A DNA stretch of 64,000 bases from CAKZQX01 sp034436755 (GTDB lineage Bacteria > Chloroflexota > Chloroflexia > Chloroflexales > Chloroflexaceae), in assembly GCA_034436755.1 (NCBI GenBank), contig DAOTVB010000127.1, positions 26,387-90,386 on the forward strand, written 5' to 3'. A model generated the notes under the pieces. The model saw only the letters and a program-made list of their open reading frames with translations, did no database searches and was not told the DNA's origin. Both the position numbers and the translations under genes were made by a program. Positions 25,743-35,593 of the stretch are shown piece after piece. The number at the start of each line of letters is the position of its first letter. Position 1 is the first letter of the stretch.

Positions 25743-27377
25743 TCACATGCGTTTTTCCTCCTGTAAGTGGAGGAACGCTGCAACAACCTGCGGATCAAAA
25801 TGCGACCCCGCCTGATCCCGAATATGCGCGCAGACTTCCGCCACCGGCCAGGCGCGATGATAGGGCCGCTCCGAGCAGAGGGCATCCCAGACATCAATCA
25901 CGGCGAAGATGCGCGCTGCCAGGGGAATACCCTCGGCTTTAAGCCCATAGGGATAGCCCGTACCGTCCCACTTCTCGTGGTGGTAGAGGGGAATCTCCAG
26001 AGCGGGCCGCAGGAAGGGAATCGGCGTGATCAGTTGCGCGGCATAGACCGGATGCCGGCGCATGATTGACCACTCCGCATCCGTCAGAGGGCCGGGTTTG
26101 AGCAAGATTTTATCCGGGATCGCCAGCTTGCCGATATCGTGCAGGATGGCTCCCCGGCGCAGATGCACCAGTTCCGTATCCCGAAAACCCATCTGTTGCG
26201 CCAGCGCCAGGGTTAGATCCGTCACCCGGCGCGTATGGCCCTCGGTATCCGCATCGCGCAGTTCCAGCGCGCGCGCCCAGCCTTCAATTGTGGCATCATA
26301 GGCCAGGATCAGTTCGTTGTGCGTCCGCTGCAGGCTGTCGAAGAGATCGGCATTATCAATCGCAATCGCCGCCTGACCCGCCAGCGTCTCCAGGAAATCG
26401 AACCACTCCTGATCCGGTTTCAACTGCGTGCGGTGAAACAGTTCCAGAACGCCCTGCACCTGGCCCCGGGCGATCAGCGGGACACCGTAGTAGGCGACAA
26501 ACTCTTCCGGGCTAAAGCGGTTTTGTTGCTCCGGGAGATCAACTGCCTGGCGCAGATCGGCGATGCTGAACATGCGCTGTTCCAGGACAACCCGACCGGC
26601 CAGACCTTCGCCCGGCGCAAGTGTCATCTGCCGGTTCATAGGCAGGCGCAGGCCGCGATCCGCCACATACCGCAGCGTGTGGGTCAGCGGATTAAGCAAG
26701 AGGACCGCTGCGGCATCAACCTGCAGATGGGTTGTCACCTGATCGAGTAACACGCCCAGCGTCAGGCTGAGATCCAGGCTGGCGGTAATCGCCATATCGA
26801 TCCGGCGTAGTGCCGAGAGATGCCGGAGCTGCCGCCGGCGCTGCTCCTCGGCCTGTTTCCGCTCGGCAATCTCGGCCTGAAGCGACTGGTTGGCCTGCGC
26901 CAGTTCGGCGGTGCGCGCGGCGACCCGCTGTTCCAGCAGCGCGTGGGACTCGCGCAACGCAGCTTCGGCCTGCTGCTTCTCCTGCAGCAGTTGTTGCCGG
27001 CGCATGGCCCGCCCAATCACCAGGGGCAACAGTTCCAGGTAGCCGCCGGCGACATCCTTGACAATATAGTCACTCGCCCCCAATTTCATCGCCTCAACCG
27101 CAATCTGCTCACTCCCGGCCCCCGTCACCATAATCGTGGGCGGAACGTGCCCCGCCGTCGCCAGTTGCCGGAGCACATCCAGACCGGACATACCGGGCAT
27201 ATTCTGATCAACGGCAAGCAGGGCATAGGAGCCGGTAGCATACATTGCCAATCCCTCAGCGCCATCACACGCAATATCGACAACATAACCGGCACGCTGG
27301 AGCCGGCGCTGAACCAACCGTGCTACTCCGGGATCATCTTCCATATAGAGTATACATAGACCGGCGAACTCCGACAT
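25743..27377 (-). CDS. REC-GAF-HD-GYP response regulator, c-di-GMP phosphodiesterase
   Basis: The 544-aa product has a receiver (residues 1-120; MEDD, AVDQNMPG, VKD), a coiled coil (125-185), a GAF domain (about 190-350) and an HD-GYP domain (about 370-540). The HD-GYP signature is intact: 'GAILHDIGKLAIPD', then 'HHEKWDGTGYPYGLKAEGIPLAARI'. Such domains hydrolyse cyclic di-GMP to pGpG or GMP through a di- or trinuclear metal site. Phosphorylation of the receiver should tune this. Cyclic di-GMP usually sets the balance between swimming and polysaccharide-coated growth, and a large polysaccharide locus begins 5 kb away. Confidence 0.93.
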   Translation of the reverse strand: MSEFAGLCILYMEDDPGVARLVQRRLQRAGYVVDIACDGAEGLAMYATGSYALLAVDQNMPGMSGLDVLRQLATAGHVPPTIMVTGAGSEQIAVEAMKLGASDYIVKDVAGGYLELLPLVIGRAMRRQQLLQEKQQAEAALRESHALLEQRVAARTAELAQANQSLQAEIAERKQAEEQRRRQLRHLSALRRIDMAITASLDLSLTLGVLLDQVTTHLQVDAAAVLLLNPLTHTLRYVADRGLRLPMNRQMTLAPGEGLAGRVVLEQRMFSIADLRQAVDLPEQQNRFSPEEFVAYYGVPLIARGQVQGVLELFHRTQLKPDQEWFDFLETLAGQAAIAIDNADLFDSLQRTHNELILAYDATIEGWARALELRDADTEGHTRRVTDLTLALAQQMGFRDTELVHLRRGAILHDIGKLAIPDKILLKPGPLTDAEWSIMRRHPVYAAQLITPIPFLRPALEIPLYHHEKWDGTGYPYGLKAEGIPLAARIFAVIDVWDALCSERPYHRAWPVAEVCAHIRDQAGSHFDPQVVAAFLHLQEEKRM

Positions 27378-27382
27378 GACTC

Positions 27383-27814
27383 TTACCTCGTAGCGGGAAC
27401 AGTCACAACCGAGAAAAAGAGCCCCAGTTTCTGAATGGCTTCGGCAAACTGCGTATACTCAACCGGCTTGACCACATAGACATTACATCCCAACTCGTAG
27501 CAGCGTCGAATCTCCTGCGGATCATCGGTTGTGGTAAGAATAATCACCGGAATATGGCGAGTACGCTCGTGTGATTTCATCTGTTCAAGCACCTGGTAGC
27601 CAGTCACGACCGGCAGGTTGAGATCCAGCAGCACCAGCAACGGCATTGGCGTATGATTACCATTTTCATCCGTATCAAACAGATAATCCAGCGCCTGCTG
27701 CCCATCGGCGAGCGTGATAATCGCGTTCGAGATCTTGGCACGCTGCAAATTCTTGGCGATCAGTCGCGCATGCCCCGGATCGTCTTCTACTAATAGAATA
27801 GTAACAGCCTGCAT
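27383..27814 (-). CDS. Rcp1-like single-domain response regulator
   Basis: This 143-aa protein is one receiver domain: acidic VEDD, phospho-acceptor in 'LLDLNLPVVTGYQV', Thr in 'ILTTTDDP' and Lys in 'VVKPVEY'. The extra loop 'DENGNHTPMPLL' and LDLNLP motif are those of the Rcp1/CheY-like regulators that pair with phytochrome-type kinases. The gene follows the 1284-aa kinase by five bases, with AGGAG inside the end of that gene, so the two are a two-component pair. It has no output domain and must act by protein contact or phosphorelay. Confidence 0.93.
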   Translation of the reverse strand: MQAVTILLVEDDPGHARLIAKNLQRAKISNAIITLADGQQALDYLFDTDENGNHTPMPLLVLLDLNLPVVTGYQVLEQMKSHERTRHIPVIILTTTDDPQEIRRCYELGCNVYVVKPVEYTQFAEAIQKLGLFFSVVTVPATR

Positions 27815-27819
27815 TGGTG

Positions 27820-30800
27820 TCAACACTCCTCTGGTAAAAGATTGGGCAGCGAAATGGTAAATGTAGTGCCCACTCCGGGCTCCGACGCGCACCAGATATG
27901 CCCCCCATGCCGGCGGACCAGCGCCTGCACATAGGCCAGGCCCATGCCCTCGCCCGCCACATCCGGCTTGCCGATGCGACGGAAGGGGGCAAACACCTTA
28001 TCCATATCCTCCGAGGCAATCCCCCGCCCGTTATCACGAATATAAATACAAGTGTTTTCGTCGCCCCATTCACCGCCGATCTCGATCTGTCCAGGCCGCA
28101 CGGGATCGAGATAGAGCACGGCATTATTCAAGATGTTGCCCAGGATCTGCTCCATCGCGGTCGGATCGGCCATAACGGTGGGCAGCGGAGCCACACGCAC
28201 CGCTACCTGGCGCGATTCGATCTGGTGCGCCAGCGTTTGCAGCGTCGTGGTTACCAGTGCCGGCATATCGAGCGGTTCTGGGGAGATTTCACGCCGCCCC
28301 AGGCGCGAGAGTTTGAGCAGCGCATTGATCAGATGATCCATCCGGTCAACTGAGGAGGTGATAAAGCCGAGCGCCTCGGGCACATCTTCGTCAATAGCGG
28401 TCAGAAGCTCCTGACGGCGGGGCGTATCCAGGCAGGTGAGCGCCTGGTCAAGGGCCGGGCGAATATCGTCCAGCGACATCTGCAGTTCGGCGGCAAACCC
28501 CTTGAGATTGACCAGGGGCGCGCGCAGATCATGCGAGACGATATAGGCAAACTGGCGCGCCTCGGCAACGCTCTGCTGCAACTCCTCGGCGTAGCGGTGT
28601 AACTGCTCGTCAGTGCGTTTGCGCTCGGTAATATCGAGATAGGTACCCTGGCTGGCCGGTTTCCCGCGATACTCGGTAATGATACCGTGGGCCGCCAGCC
28701 AGCGCACACCGCCATCTTTGCGCACAATGCGATACTCATAATGATCGGGGACATCCTTCCCGGCCAGACGCCCGCGCAGATAGTCCATAACCATCAAGCG
28801 ATCATCGGGGTGGACGACATTGTTGATATCATCAAAGTTCCAGGCCAGCATCTCGGCTACCGTATACCCGTTAATTTCGGCCATCGCCGGGTTGGCAAAG
28901 ACAATCCGCCCTTCCTGGACGATAATCAGACCCAGGGGCGCATGCTCAACCAGCGTATAGTAGGCTTCTTCGGCCTGTTTGCGCCCGGTAATATCCTGGG
29001 ATACCCCCAGCACCTGCTCGGGTTTACCATCAGGTGTGCGGGTAAACACCGTCTCGCGCACGGCCAGCCAGCGCCATGTGCCGTCGGCATGCTTCATCCG
29101 ATATTGCAATTCCAGGATCTCGCCATCGGCAGCGGCGGCGATCCGCTGGAGTTGCCAGGTTGTCCCACGCTCCAGGTCATCCGGGTGTAGCAGGGTCGGA
29201 ATAACCGCCGTGCCCATGGTATGAATCTGCTCCGGCGTGTACCCCAAGACCAGGGCAATTTCCCGGTTCACATAAATATTCTGCATGGCAATAATATCAT
29301 AGACATAGAGGAGATCCGGGATGGTATTGGCGACATTCTCGATAAAGCGCCGGCTCTCGCGTAGCGCTTTCTCGGTGCGCCGACGTTCGGCAATCTCCGC
29401 CTGCAAAGCCGCATTGGCCTGCGAAAGCGCGTGCGTCCGTTCAAGCACCCGTTGTTCGAGGCCGGTATTGAGCCGCCGCACCGCTTCTTCAGCCTGTTTG
29501 CGGTCACTAATATCAATCACCACTGCCAGAAGCATCTCGATTTCGTTCTGCGCATTGCCGATAACTGTCACAGCTAGATTGGCCCAGAACGTACTGCCAT
29601 CTTTCCGAATATAGCACTTTTCCAGGCGATAGTTTCTAATTTCGCCGCGTAGCAGGCGCATAAACTGTGCGCGACTGCCGGCAATATCGTCCGGATGGGT
29701 GATATCCCATGGCGTCATCTGCAGCATCTCGGTATCGGTATAACCCGTCATTGCGAGCCAACGATCATTGACTTCCCGAAAGCGACCGTCCGTATCAAGG
29801 ACAATAATCCCGGCGGCGGCATTGTCCAGCATGGCCTGCATGCGCGCCTGGTTTGTCCGGAGTGCCGCTTCCAGTTCGCGGTGCCGAGTGATATCCTGAC
29901 TGATGACCATACCCGCCGTCACGCTGCCATGCTCGTCACGCAAGGGCAGGGTATGCACCTGGTAGATGAACCCGCCAAAAGCCACCTCAAACACAGCATT
30001 CTGCCCGGCCAGGGCATTGCGATAGTGGGGTTCCAGGATTGCAGCGGTTTCCGCATCAAAGATTTCCCAGACGGTCTTGCCTTCGAGCATATCGGGGGAT
30101 AACCCGACATCGCGTAAGCCCTGCCCACCGGCAAAGGTATAGCGCAGATCATGATCAATCAGGAAAATCCCCCCGTTCGGAAAATGCTCGATAACCGTGT
30201 GGTAGCGGGCTTCACTCTGGCGGAGCACGGCTTCGGTCTGTTTTCGCTCGCTGATATCTTCCGAGATCGTGACACAGTAGCCGGGCCGGGGACTGTAGGC
30301 CGCAACAGCAAACCATTTATCGCGTGGTGGAAAATAGAATTCCAACCGGGTATGTACGCCGGTCAAGCCCACCTGTCCATAGATGTGAATAAGATCAGGT
30401 TCAGCGGCTACGATGCCGGGAAAGAGTTCGGTGACACGGCGACCAAGAACATCGGCGCGCGTAAACCCGGCGTGTTCTTCAAACATGTCGTTTACATCAA
30501 CATAGAGCAGATCAATCGGCTGGTTCTGCGCATCACAGAGCACCTGATGGTAGGCGACGCCACTGGGCATATGGCGGAAGAGCGACTGGTACTCAATCTC
30601 GCGTTCATGCAGCGCACTGGTCACCTGCTGGTGTGCCGCCCGTTCACGCAGAGTCTGCATCCCGTATGCCAGATTATCCGCCAGTTGATCGAGTAGATCA
30701 ACCTCTTCCCGATCAAAGGCATCCGCGTCGGCGGCGTAGACGTTCAGCACACCCAGGATCTGCTCACCGCTAAGCAGGGGCAGGGCAATACTCGAGGCAT

Positions 30801-31674
30801 AACCGTGCCGTTGCGCCGCATCCCGCCAGGGCGCATACTGCGGATCGGTTGCGATGTTCGTGACAATGGCGGGCGTGCCGGTGCGTAACGCCGTGCCGGT
30901 CGGTCCCCGTCCCCGCTCACTGGTATCCCAGGTAATCTGCAAAGAACTGATATAGTCCTGGGCATCGCCTGCATGCGCCACCGGCCGTACGGTCTTCTCC
31001 GCGTCATGCTCGGCAAAGCCAACCCAGGCCATACGGTAGCCGCCCTGCGTAACCATAACCTGGCAGATCGTGGTAAGCAGTTCGGCTTCATCACGGGCGT
31101 GCAGCAGGCTGGTATTACATGCGCTCAGGGCGCGCAGAGCCCGCTCCACCCGCCGCAGAGCACGTTCGGTCTGCGCCCGCGCGGCGATGTCCGCCTGGAG
31201 CGCGCGGTTCGTCTGCAACATGTCGGTCGTGCGCGCCTGAATGCGCAGATCCAGTTCGCGCTCTAAACGGCGCAACGCCAGCCGGGGCTGCATCCGGGCC
31301 TGCAGCTCTGCCGGATGCCAGGGCGCAACCAGATAGTCCACACCACCGGACGCAAAGATACGTTCCCGGTCAATCAGTGCTGCCTGGGAGCAGACAAAGA
31401 TCACCGGAATAGCGTGGGTCCGTATGTCGGACTGCAACTGCCGGCAGAGGGTGTAGCCCGCCGCATCGCCATCGGCCGCTCCCATGCCCAGCAGAATGAT
31501 ATCCGGGGCAGCGTGAGCAATGGCGTCCACCGTTGCCGCATCATACGGCATGCCCTGAACAACACACCCCTGCGCACGGAGCATACGAGCAAGTTGATCG
31601 CCGGCGGCGGAGGGTGCAGCAATGATCAGAATCGTGCCAATCATCGTATCAATATGCGTATCACTCAGAGACAT
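27820..31674 (-). CDS. multi-PAS histidine kinase with degenerate receiver
   Basis: This 1284-aa soluble kinase has, in order: a receiver-like domain (about 12-130), coiled coil (130-180), GAF (190-345), PAS-1 to PAS-5 (355-475, 480-600, 610-730, 770-900, 905-1025), HisKA ('FAYIVSHDLRAPLVNLKG', His near 1060) and HATPase (N-box 'GNILNNAVLY', G-box 'DNGRGI'). The kinase core is of the phytochrome/Cph1 type, but the chromophore-binding Cys and PHY domain are absent. The receiver lacks its acidic pair, its phospho-acceptor (Gly in 'LLGMGAADGD') and its Lys (Ala in 'LVAPWHP'), so it cannot be phosphorylated. The Rcp1-like regulator follows directly. Many PAS domains suggest several small ligands or redox cues. 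Confidence 0.92.
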   Translation of the reverse strand: MSLSDTHIDTMIGTILIIAAPSAAGDQLARMLRAQGCVVQGMPYDAATVDAIAHAAPDIILLGMGAADGDAAGYTLCRQLQSDIRTHAIPVIFVCSQAALIDRERIFASGGVDYLVAPWHPAELQARMQPRLALRRLERELDLRIQARTTDMLQTNRALQADIAARAQTERALRRVERALRALSACNTSLLHARDEAELLTTICQVMVTQGGYRMAWVGFAEHDAEKTVRPVAHAGDAQDYISSLQITWDTSERGRGPTGTALRTGTPAIVTNIATDPQYAPWRDAAQRHGYASSIALPLLSGEQILGVLNVYAADADAFDREEVDLLDQLADNLAYGMQTLRERAAHQQVTSALHEREIEYQSLFRHMPSGVAYHQVLCDAQNQPIDLLYVDVNDMFEEHAGFTRADVLGRRVTELFPGIVAAEPDLIHIYGQVGLTGVHTRLEFYFPPRDKWFAVAAYSPRPGYCVTISEDISERKQTEAVLRQSEARYHTVIEHFPNGGIFLIDHDLRYTFAGGQGLRDVGLSPDMLEGKTVWEIFDAETAAILEPHYRNALAGQNAVFEVAFGGFIYQVHTLPLRDEHGSVTAGMVISQDITRHRELEAALRTNQARMQAMLDNAAAGIIVLDTDGRFREVNDRWLAMTGYTDTEMLQMTPWDITHPDDIAGSRAQFMRLLRGEIRNYRLEKCYIRKDGSTFWANLAVTVIGNAQNEIEMLLAVVIDISDRKQAEEAVRRLNTGLEQRVLERTHALSQANAALQAEIAERRRTEKALRESRRFIENVANTIPDLLYVYDIIAMQNIYVNREIALVLGYTPEQIHTMGTAVIPTLLHPDDLERGTTWQLQRIAAAADGEILELQYRMKHADGTWRWLAVRETVFTRTPDGKPEQVLGVSQDITGRKQAEEAYYTLVEHAPLGLIIVQEGRIVFANPAMAEINGYTVAEMLAWNFDDINNVVHPDDRLMVMDYLRGRLAGKDVPDHYEYRIVRKDGGVRWLAAHGIITEYRGKPASQGTYLDITERKRTDEQLHRYAEELQQSVAEARQFAYIVSHDLRAPLVNLKGFAAELQMSLDDIRPALDQALTCLDTPRRQELLTAIDEDVPEALGFITSSVDRMDHLINALLKLSRLGRREISPEPLDMPALVTTTLQTLAHQIESRQVAVRVAPLPTVMADPTAMEQILGNILNNAVLYLDPVRPGQIEIGGEWGDENTCIYIRDNGRGIASEDMDKVFAPFRRIGKPDVAGEGMGLAYVQALVRRHGGHIWCASEPGVGTTFTISLPNLLPEEC

Positions 31675-32414
31675 AAAACCCTGCTCGATCTACACCACAA
31701 TTCGGGCCGGCGACCCGCCAACAGCATCTGATGACTATGACCGACGGCCACCGTACACAACATGGTGTTGGGCACACTATACAGCAAAATCGGGCGGGAA
31801 CCAAGGGGGAAGGAAGAGTGGAGAGCGGAGGGCGGAGATAGGCGCGCCACGGCAGCAGTTGCGGCGGCAACATTTCCGGGAGTCATGCTTCCACACTTCA
31901 GAGGGCGCCCAAAGGGAAGATGTCCTGAACTTTATCAAACGACCATCCGGAATAGCCTGAATGCAGTGCGGTGATACACGTCGCGGAGACAACAGCATGA
32001 TCCCGCATCCATACATACTGAGGCAGAGGAGCGGTAGATGCATTGAGAAGAGAGGGGGGAGACATGCACCGACTGCTAAAAAGTACCAATGAATGATTTA
32101 AATATTTGAAGCCCCATATCCTCATCAAATGTTCATCGCTGATTATTACAACTAGACCAGAGCTTTTGGATTAAAAACCAGAAGAAGCAGTTTAACCAAT
32201 CATTTACGAGCCAGGGCAAAATGCTGAACCAGAATATCTTGCTGAACGGCGGAACTGCACCTTGTGACCATAATCCTCAGGTATCGTCGTCTTCAGCCAG
32301 GTTTTCGGTTCGCACCAGTGGCATTACGACCGCTCACCCGGTTAAGTCAGCAGTATCATTTGTCCAGGAGTAAGACACAGACACCGCCCTCAACCAACAA
32401 GGAGGAGAAAGCAC
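31675..32414. other. 740-bp intergenic region between divergent signalling and polysaccharide genes
   Basis: No gene, known repeat or clear -35/-10 pair is seen. It separates the minus-strand multi-PAS kinase from the plus-strand polysaccharide locus, so it should hold the promoters of both. The part near 32080-32260 is clearly AT-richer than its surroundings. Confidence 0.4.
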
Positions 32415-33971
32415 ATGGAAGACACAAACTATCCTGTCACAAACCGATTTTTATCAATGTTTTCGCTAACAAGGGAGAACAGCACGCTTACTCGTATAAT
32501 GGCAGGTATCGATAGCATTAAAAAATCCTGGTTTTTCTCGTATATACTATTAGCGCTTATTGTATTGCTTGCGACTGTTCTGCGCATGTTCTCGCTTGGT
32601 TCTTATAGTTTCTGGATCGATGAAGTTATTACTTTGCACCGAGCCAGAGCTGTACTTGATGGAGGTCTTCCAGCAGTATTGCAGAACCAGCCTTCCACAA
32701 CAATGATCAGTCTGGCACTTGCCATTTTGCCAACTTCTGAGTGGAGCGCACGGATTGTTCCTGCACTCATCGGTATCGTCAGTCTACCGTTGCTCTTTTT
32801 TCCAATGCGCCGATTGTACGGAACAACGCCTGCCCTGATTGCATGCTTTGTTCTGGCACTATCACAATGGCATATCACCTGGTCACAAAACGCACGCTTC
32901 TATACAACACTGATGCTATTCTATGCGCTCGGTCTGCTCTACTTCGTGATTAGTTTTGAAGAACGCAAACCAGGATTTTTGATCCTGGCGGGGTTGTTTT
33001 TGATCCTGGCATATCGCGAGAGAGCAACCGCACTTCTGGCCGTCCCGGTAATCTTCAGTTACCTGGTAGCAACCCAGGTCTTCTTTCGTGAAAAGAAAGA
33101 TCAAATCACACCGCGCAATGTGATACTGATAACTGTAATCCCAGTCTTACTCTTCATACTGTATGACATTGCCGGCGTCCTGGTCTTTGGCCGCGAGTCA
33201 GTCTTTTTTCAGTTTTATGCGCGGTTTGTTGGCGTAACCAACGATGCGACCTTCGGTGCTCTGGGATTAATCCTGGCGATTATCTTTCGCATGGGCATCC
33301 CTTTAGTATGCATAAGCACAATCGGTGCAATATACCTGCTCATTTTCAAACTCAACTCGCGTTCAGCTTTCCTGCTCATTGCAACACTGGTACCACTCAT
33401 ACTCCTGGTCGTGCTGGCTACTTTCAGTCTGGCCCGTGAAAGATATTATGTCTTTGCCGGACTGCCATTCTGGGCTCTACTTACGGGTATTGCCATCAGT
33501 AAAATGATGAGCCGCCCCGATCAGTACGCCAAAATAGTTGCAGTCGGCTTAGTAGGATTTCTCTTTCTTGATGGGATGTCTACTAACATGCTGTACTACT
33601 TCTATCAAAATGGAAATCGACCAGACTACCGCGCGGCATATGAGATTGTAGCAAGCCAACGCTCATCAGAGGCGCATATTGTGACAACCCATCACCAGCA
33701 ACTCATTGTTGAATATTACCTTGGCGAAGAGGCAGAGAATGCATATGATGTAGATATCGCTACCCTTGATGAACGTACTGAACCAGTCTGGTTTGTAGTT
33801 GAGCCGGTTGCAGGGCCAACTCCCCCAGACTTGCTTACCTGGCTTGATGCGAATGCACGTCTGGTTGAGGTTATTGATGTCGATATTCCAGCCGCACCGG
33901 AGCGCCTCAAGATTTACGCCTATGGAGAGGAAGCATTTGCTATGCCAGGTAACCTTGTCCACAAGCCGTAA
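32415..33971 (+). CDS. GT39-like integral membrane glycosyltransferase
   Basis: The 518-aa product has a cytoplasmic N-terminus of about 38 residues and then ten or more membrane helices. The first periplasmic loop carries 'SFWIDEVITLHRAR', the acidic D-E motif typical of ArnT/PMT-type enzymes that take a sugar from a polyprenyl phosphate carrier. A short soluble tail follows the last helix. AAGGAGG lies before the ATG, so the start is secure. The gene opens the polysaccharide locus but is AT-richer by eye than the genes around it, which may point to recent transfer. Confidence 0.85.
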   Translation: MEDTNYPVTNRFLSMFSLTRENSTLTRIMAGIDSIKKSWFFSYILLALIVLLATVLRMFSLGSYSFWIDEVITLHRARAVLDGGLPAVLQNQPSTTMISLALAILPTSEWSARIVPALIGIVSLPLLFFPMRRLYGTTPALIACFVLALSQWHITWSQNARFYTTLMLFYALGLLYFVISFEERKPGFLILAGLFLILAYRERATALLAVPVIFSYLVATQVFFREKKDQITPRNVILITVIPVLLFILYDIAGVLVFGRESVFFQFYARFVGVTNDATFGALGLILAIIFRMGIPLVCISTIGAIYLLIFKLNSRSAFLLIATLVPLILLVVLATFSLARERYYVFAGLPFWALLTGIAISKMMSRPDQYAKIVAVGLVGFLFLDGMSTNMLYYFYQNGNRPDYRAAYEIVASQRSSEAHIVTTHHQQLIVEYYLGEEAENAYDVDIATLDERTEPVWFVVEPVAGPTPPDLLTWLDANARLVEVIDVDIPAAPERLKIYAYGEEAFAMPGNLVHKP

Positions 33972-33980
33972 TACCACGAT

Positions 33981-34177
33981 CACGCCTTACGCGATCACGA
34001 ACCCGGAAGGGAGTTTTGCCTCCGGCAGGGCAGAAGAAACCGGATCTGTTTCACAAAAATATGGCTTTCTGAGCCATATTTTTGTGAACAAGGGGCAAAG
34101 CGTACCAGGATGCTGCCGGCACAAGCAGCCATTACATCTGGACACATACCTGGTTTGTACCCAGCGCGTAAGGCGTG
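33981..34177. repeat. palindromic repeat family 1, copy e (complete)
   Basis: The outer ends CACGCCTTACGCG (33981-33993) and CGCGTAAGGCGTG (34165-34177) are perfect inverted copies. Inside are GCCTCCGGCAGGG, a perfect 17-bp central stem with a 5-nt loop (34050-34066 and 34072-34088, TTCACAAAA... ), and TACCAGGATGCTGCCGG. It lies 10 bases after the GT39-like gene. Confidence 0.75.
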
Positions 34178-34366
34178 CCAATAGTTTCTTTTACTACATG
34201 CAACAAAGTAATGAACTAATGTTAAGTTAGCCAGATACATCTGTGTAGGGAATGTTCATATACCGCCGTTACACTTAACGCGATTTCTTAATTGCCGTGC
34301 AGGCGCAGTAACTAAGGTCTATCACGTCCATAGGGAATACTATCGATGTATTGAGGATAACTGCTT

Positions 34367-35593
34367 ATGTTACGTCTCGTGCTACTACGATTACTGGAGA
34401 ACTATTTTCGGCACCGCTGGCTAAATCTGGTACCTATGCTGCTTATGGGCGTATTAGCAGTGGTATTTACACTACGCGCGCCCCAGACTTATAGCTCGGG
34501 AGGGATGTTGTTCGTGCAGAATGACACGCTCCTATCAACGCTGGTTCCGATTGGTAATAGTGGCTGGTCCTGGTCGACACCGGCGCAAATAACGGCGCGC
34601 GAAATGCGGGAGTTACTGCGCACCGAAGCCTTTGTACGCTTTGCTATTCAGCGGACGGACCTGGAGACCCAGATGCAGGAAGGACCGCAGGTCGCTGAAG
34701 AAACCATTTGGGAATTTCGGAACGCCGTCTCGGTGAGTGAGGCCGGCGATAATCTGGTCGGCTTCTCATCCAGTCACGAAGACCCGGAGATTGCGCATCA
34801 GATTGCGACGGCAACTATCGAAGCCTACACCGAGTGGAAACTCAACGCGGAGCGTCAGGAGAGTGAGGTTGCGCAGGCCTTCTTTGCCGAGCAATTGGAA
34901 CCGTATCAGCAAGAATTAGACGCTGCGCGGTCGGAACTGGAGGCCTATCTCGCTGAACATCCGGCTCCGGTACGCGGTGGTCGCCCGGAGGCCGAAGCGC
35001 TTGAGATCGGCCAGCTCCAGGCTGCGGTGGAAGAGGCGACCACGCGGGTAAAGGAGACTCAGGATAAGGAGCTGGAGGCACGCCTGGCACTCTCGAAGGC
35101 CGAGAGCAATGCCAGCCAGGCCTATACCCTGATCGATGTGCCCAAGGTTCCAACTGAACCGAATAGTTCACTGAAAGATCTGGTTCAGAAATCACTGATC
35201 TTTGTCGTCTTTGGCGTGGCCCTGAGCGGAGCATGCATTGTCGGCAGTATGTTGCTTGATCGTAGCTTTCGCCTACCGATTGATGTCCGGCATGGTCTGG
35301 ATCTGCCGGTTCTGGCAACGATTCCGCTGGCCCGGTTGAGCGCTGCCCAGGCGGCTGCCGAAGATGAACGCCAACATATTGTGCGGGATTACGAGCAGAC
35401 GGCCGGACCATTGCATCCGATGACCCTGACGGCTGACCGTCAATCCAGTAATGGACATTATGAACTTGAGTCAGATACCGCAGATCAGGCTGCATCTGAT
35501 ACGATGGAGGCTGCACAACCACCATCCGCAGCACATCGGACGCGGCATCAGAATCAGCCTGCGGTGACGATGAAGGATGCAGTAAACGCATGA
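34367..35593 (+). CDS. Wzz-like polysaccharide chain-length/co-polymerase protein
   Basis: The 408-aa product has a short cytoplasmic N-terminus, a first membrane helix (about residues 19-36), a large extracytoplasmic coiled-coil domain (about 40-265) and a second membrane helix ('LIFVVFGVALSGACIVGSML', about 278-300). A cytoplasmic tail of about 100 residues ends in low-complexity sequence. This is the Wzz/polysaccharide co-polymerase layout. In many relatives the tail is or contacts a BY-kinase, and here a separate kinase-like gene lies two genes downstream. The stop overlaps the next start by four bases (ATGA). Confidence 0.85.
   Translation: MLRLVLLRLLENYFRHRWLNLVPMLLMGVLAVVFTLRAPQTYSSGGMLFVQNDTLLSTLVPIGNSGWSWSTPAQITAREMRELLRTEAFVRFAIQRTDLETQMQEGPQVAEETIWEFRNAVSVSEAGDNLVGFSSSHEDPEIAHQIATATIEAYTEWKLNAERQESEVAQAFFAEQLEPYQQELDAARSELEAYLAEHPAPVRGGRPEAEALEIGQLQAAVEEATTRVKETQDKELEARLALSKAESNASQAYTLIDVPKVPTEPNSSLKDLVQKSLIFVVFGVALSGACIVGSMLLDRSFRLPIDVRHGLDLPVLATIPLARLSAAQAAAEDERQHIVRDYEQTAGPLHPMTLTADRQSSNGHYELESDTADQAASDTMEAAQPPSAAHRTRHQNQPAVTMKDAVNA

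Noticed and set aside
27820..31674. Bacteriophytochrome
   Set aside because: The kinase core is similar, but no PHY domain or chromophore-binding Cys context is visible.
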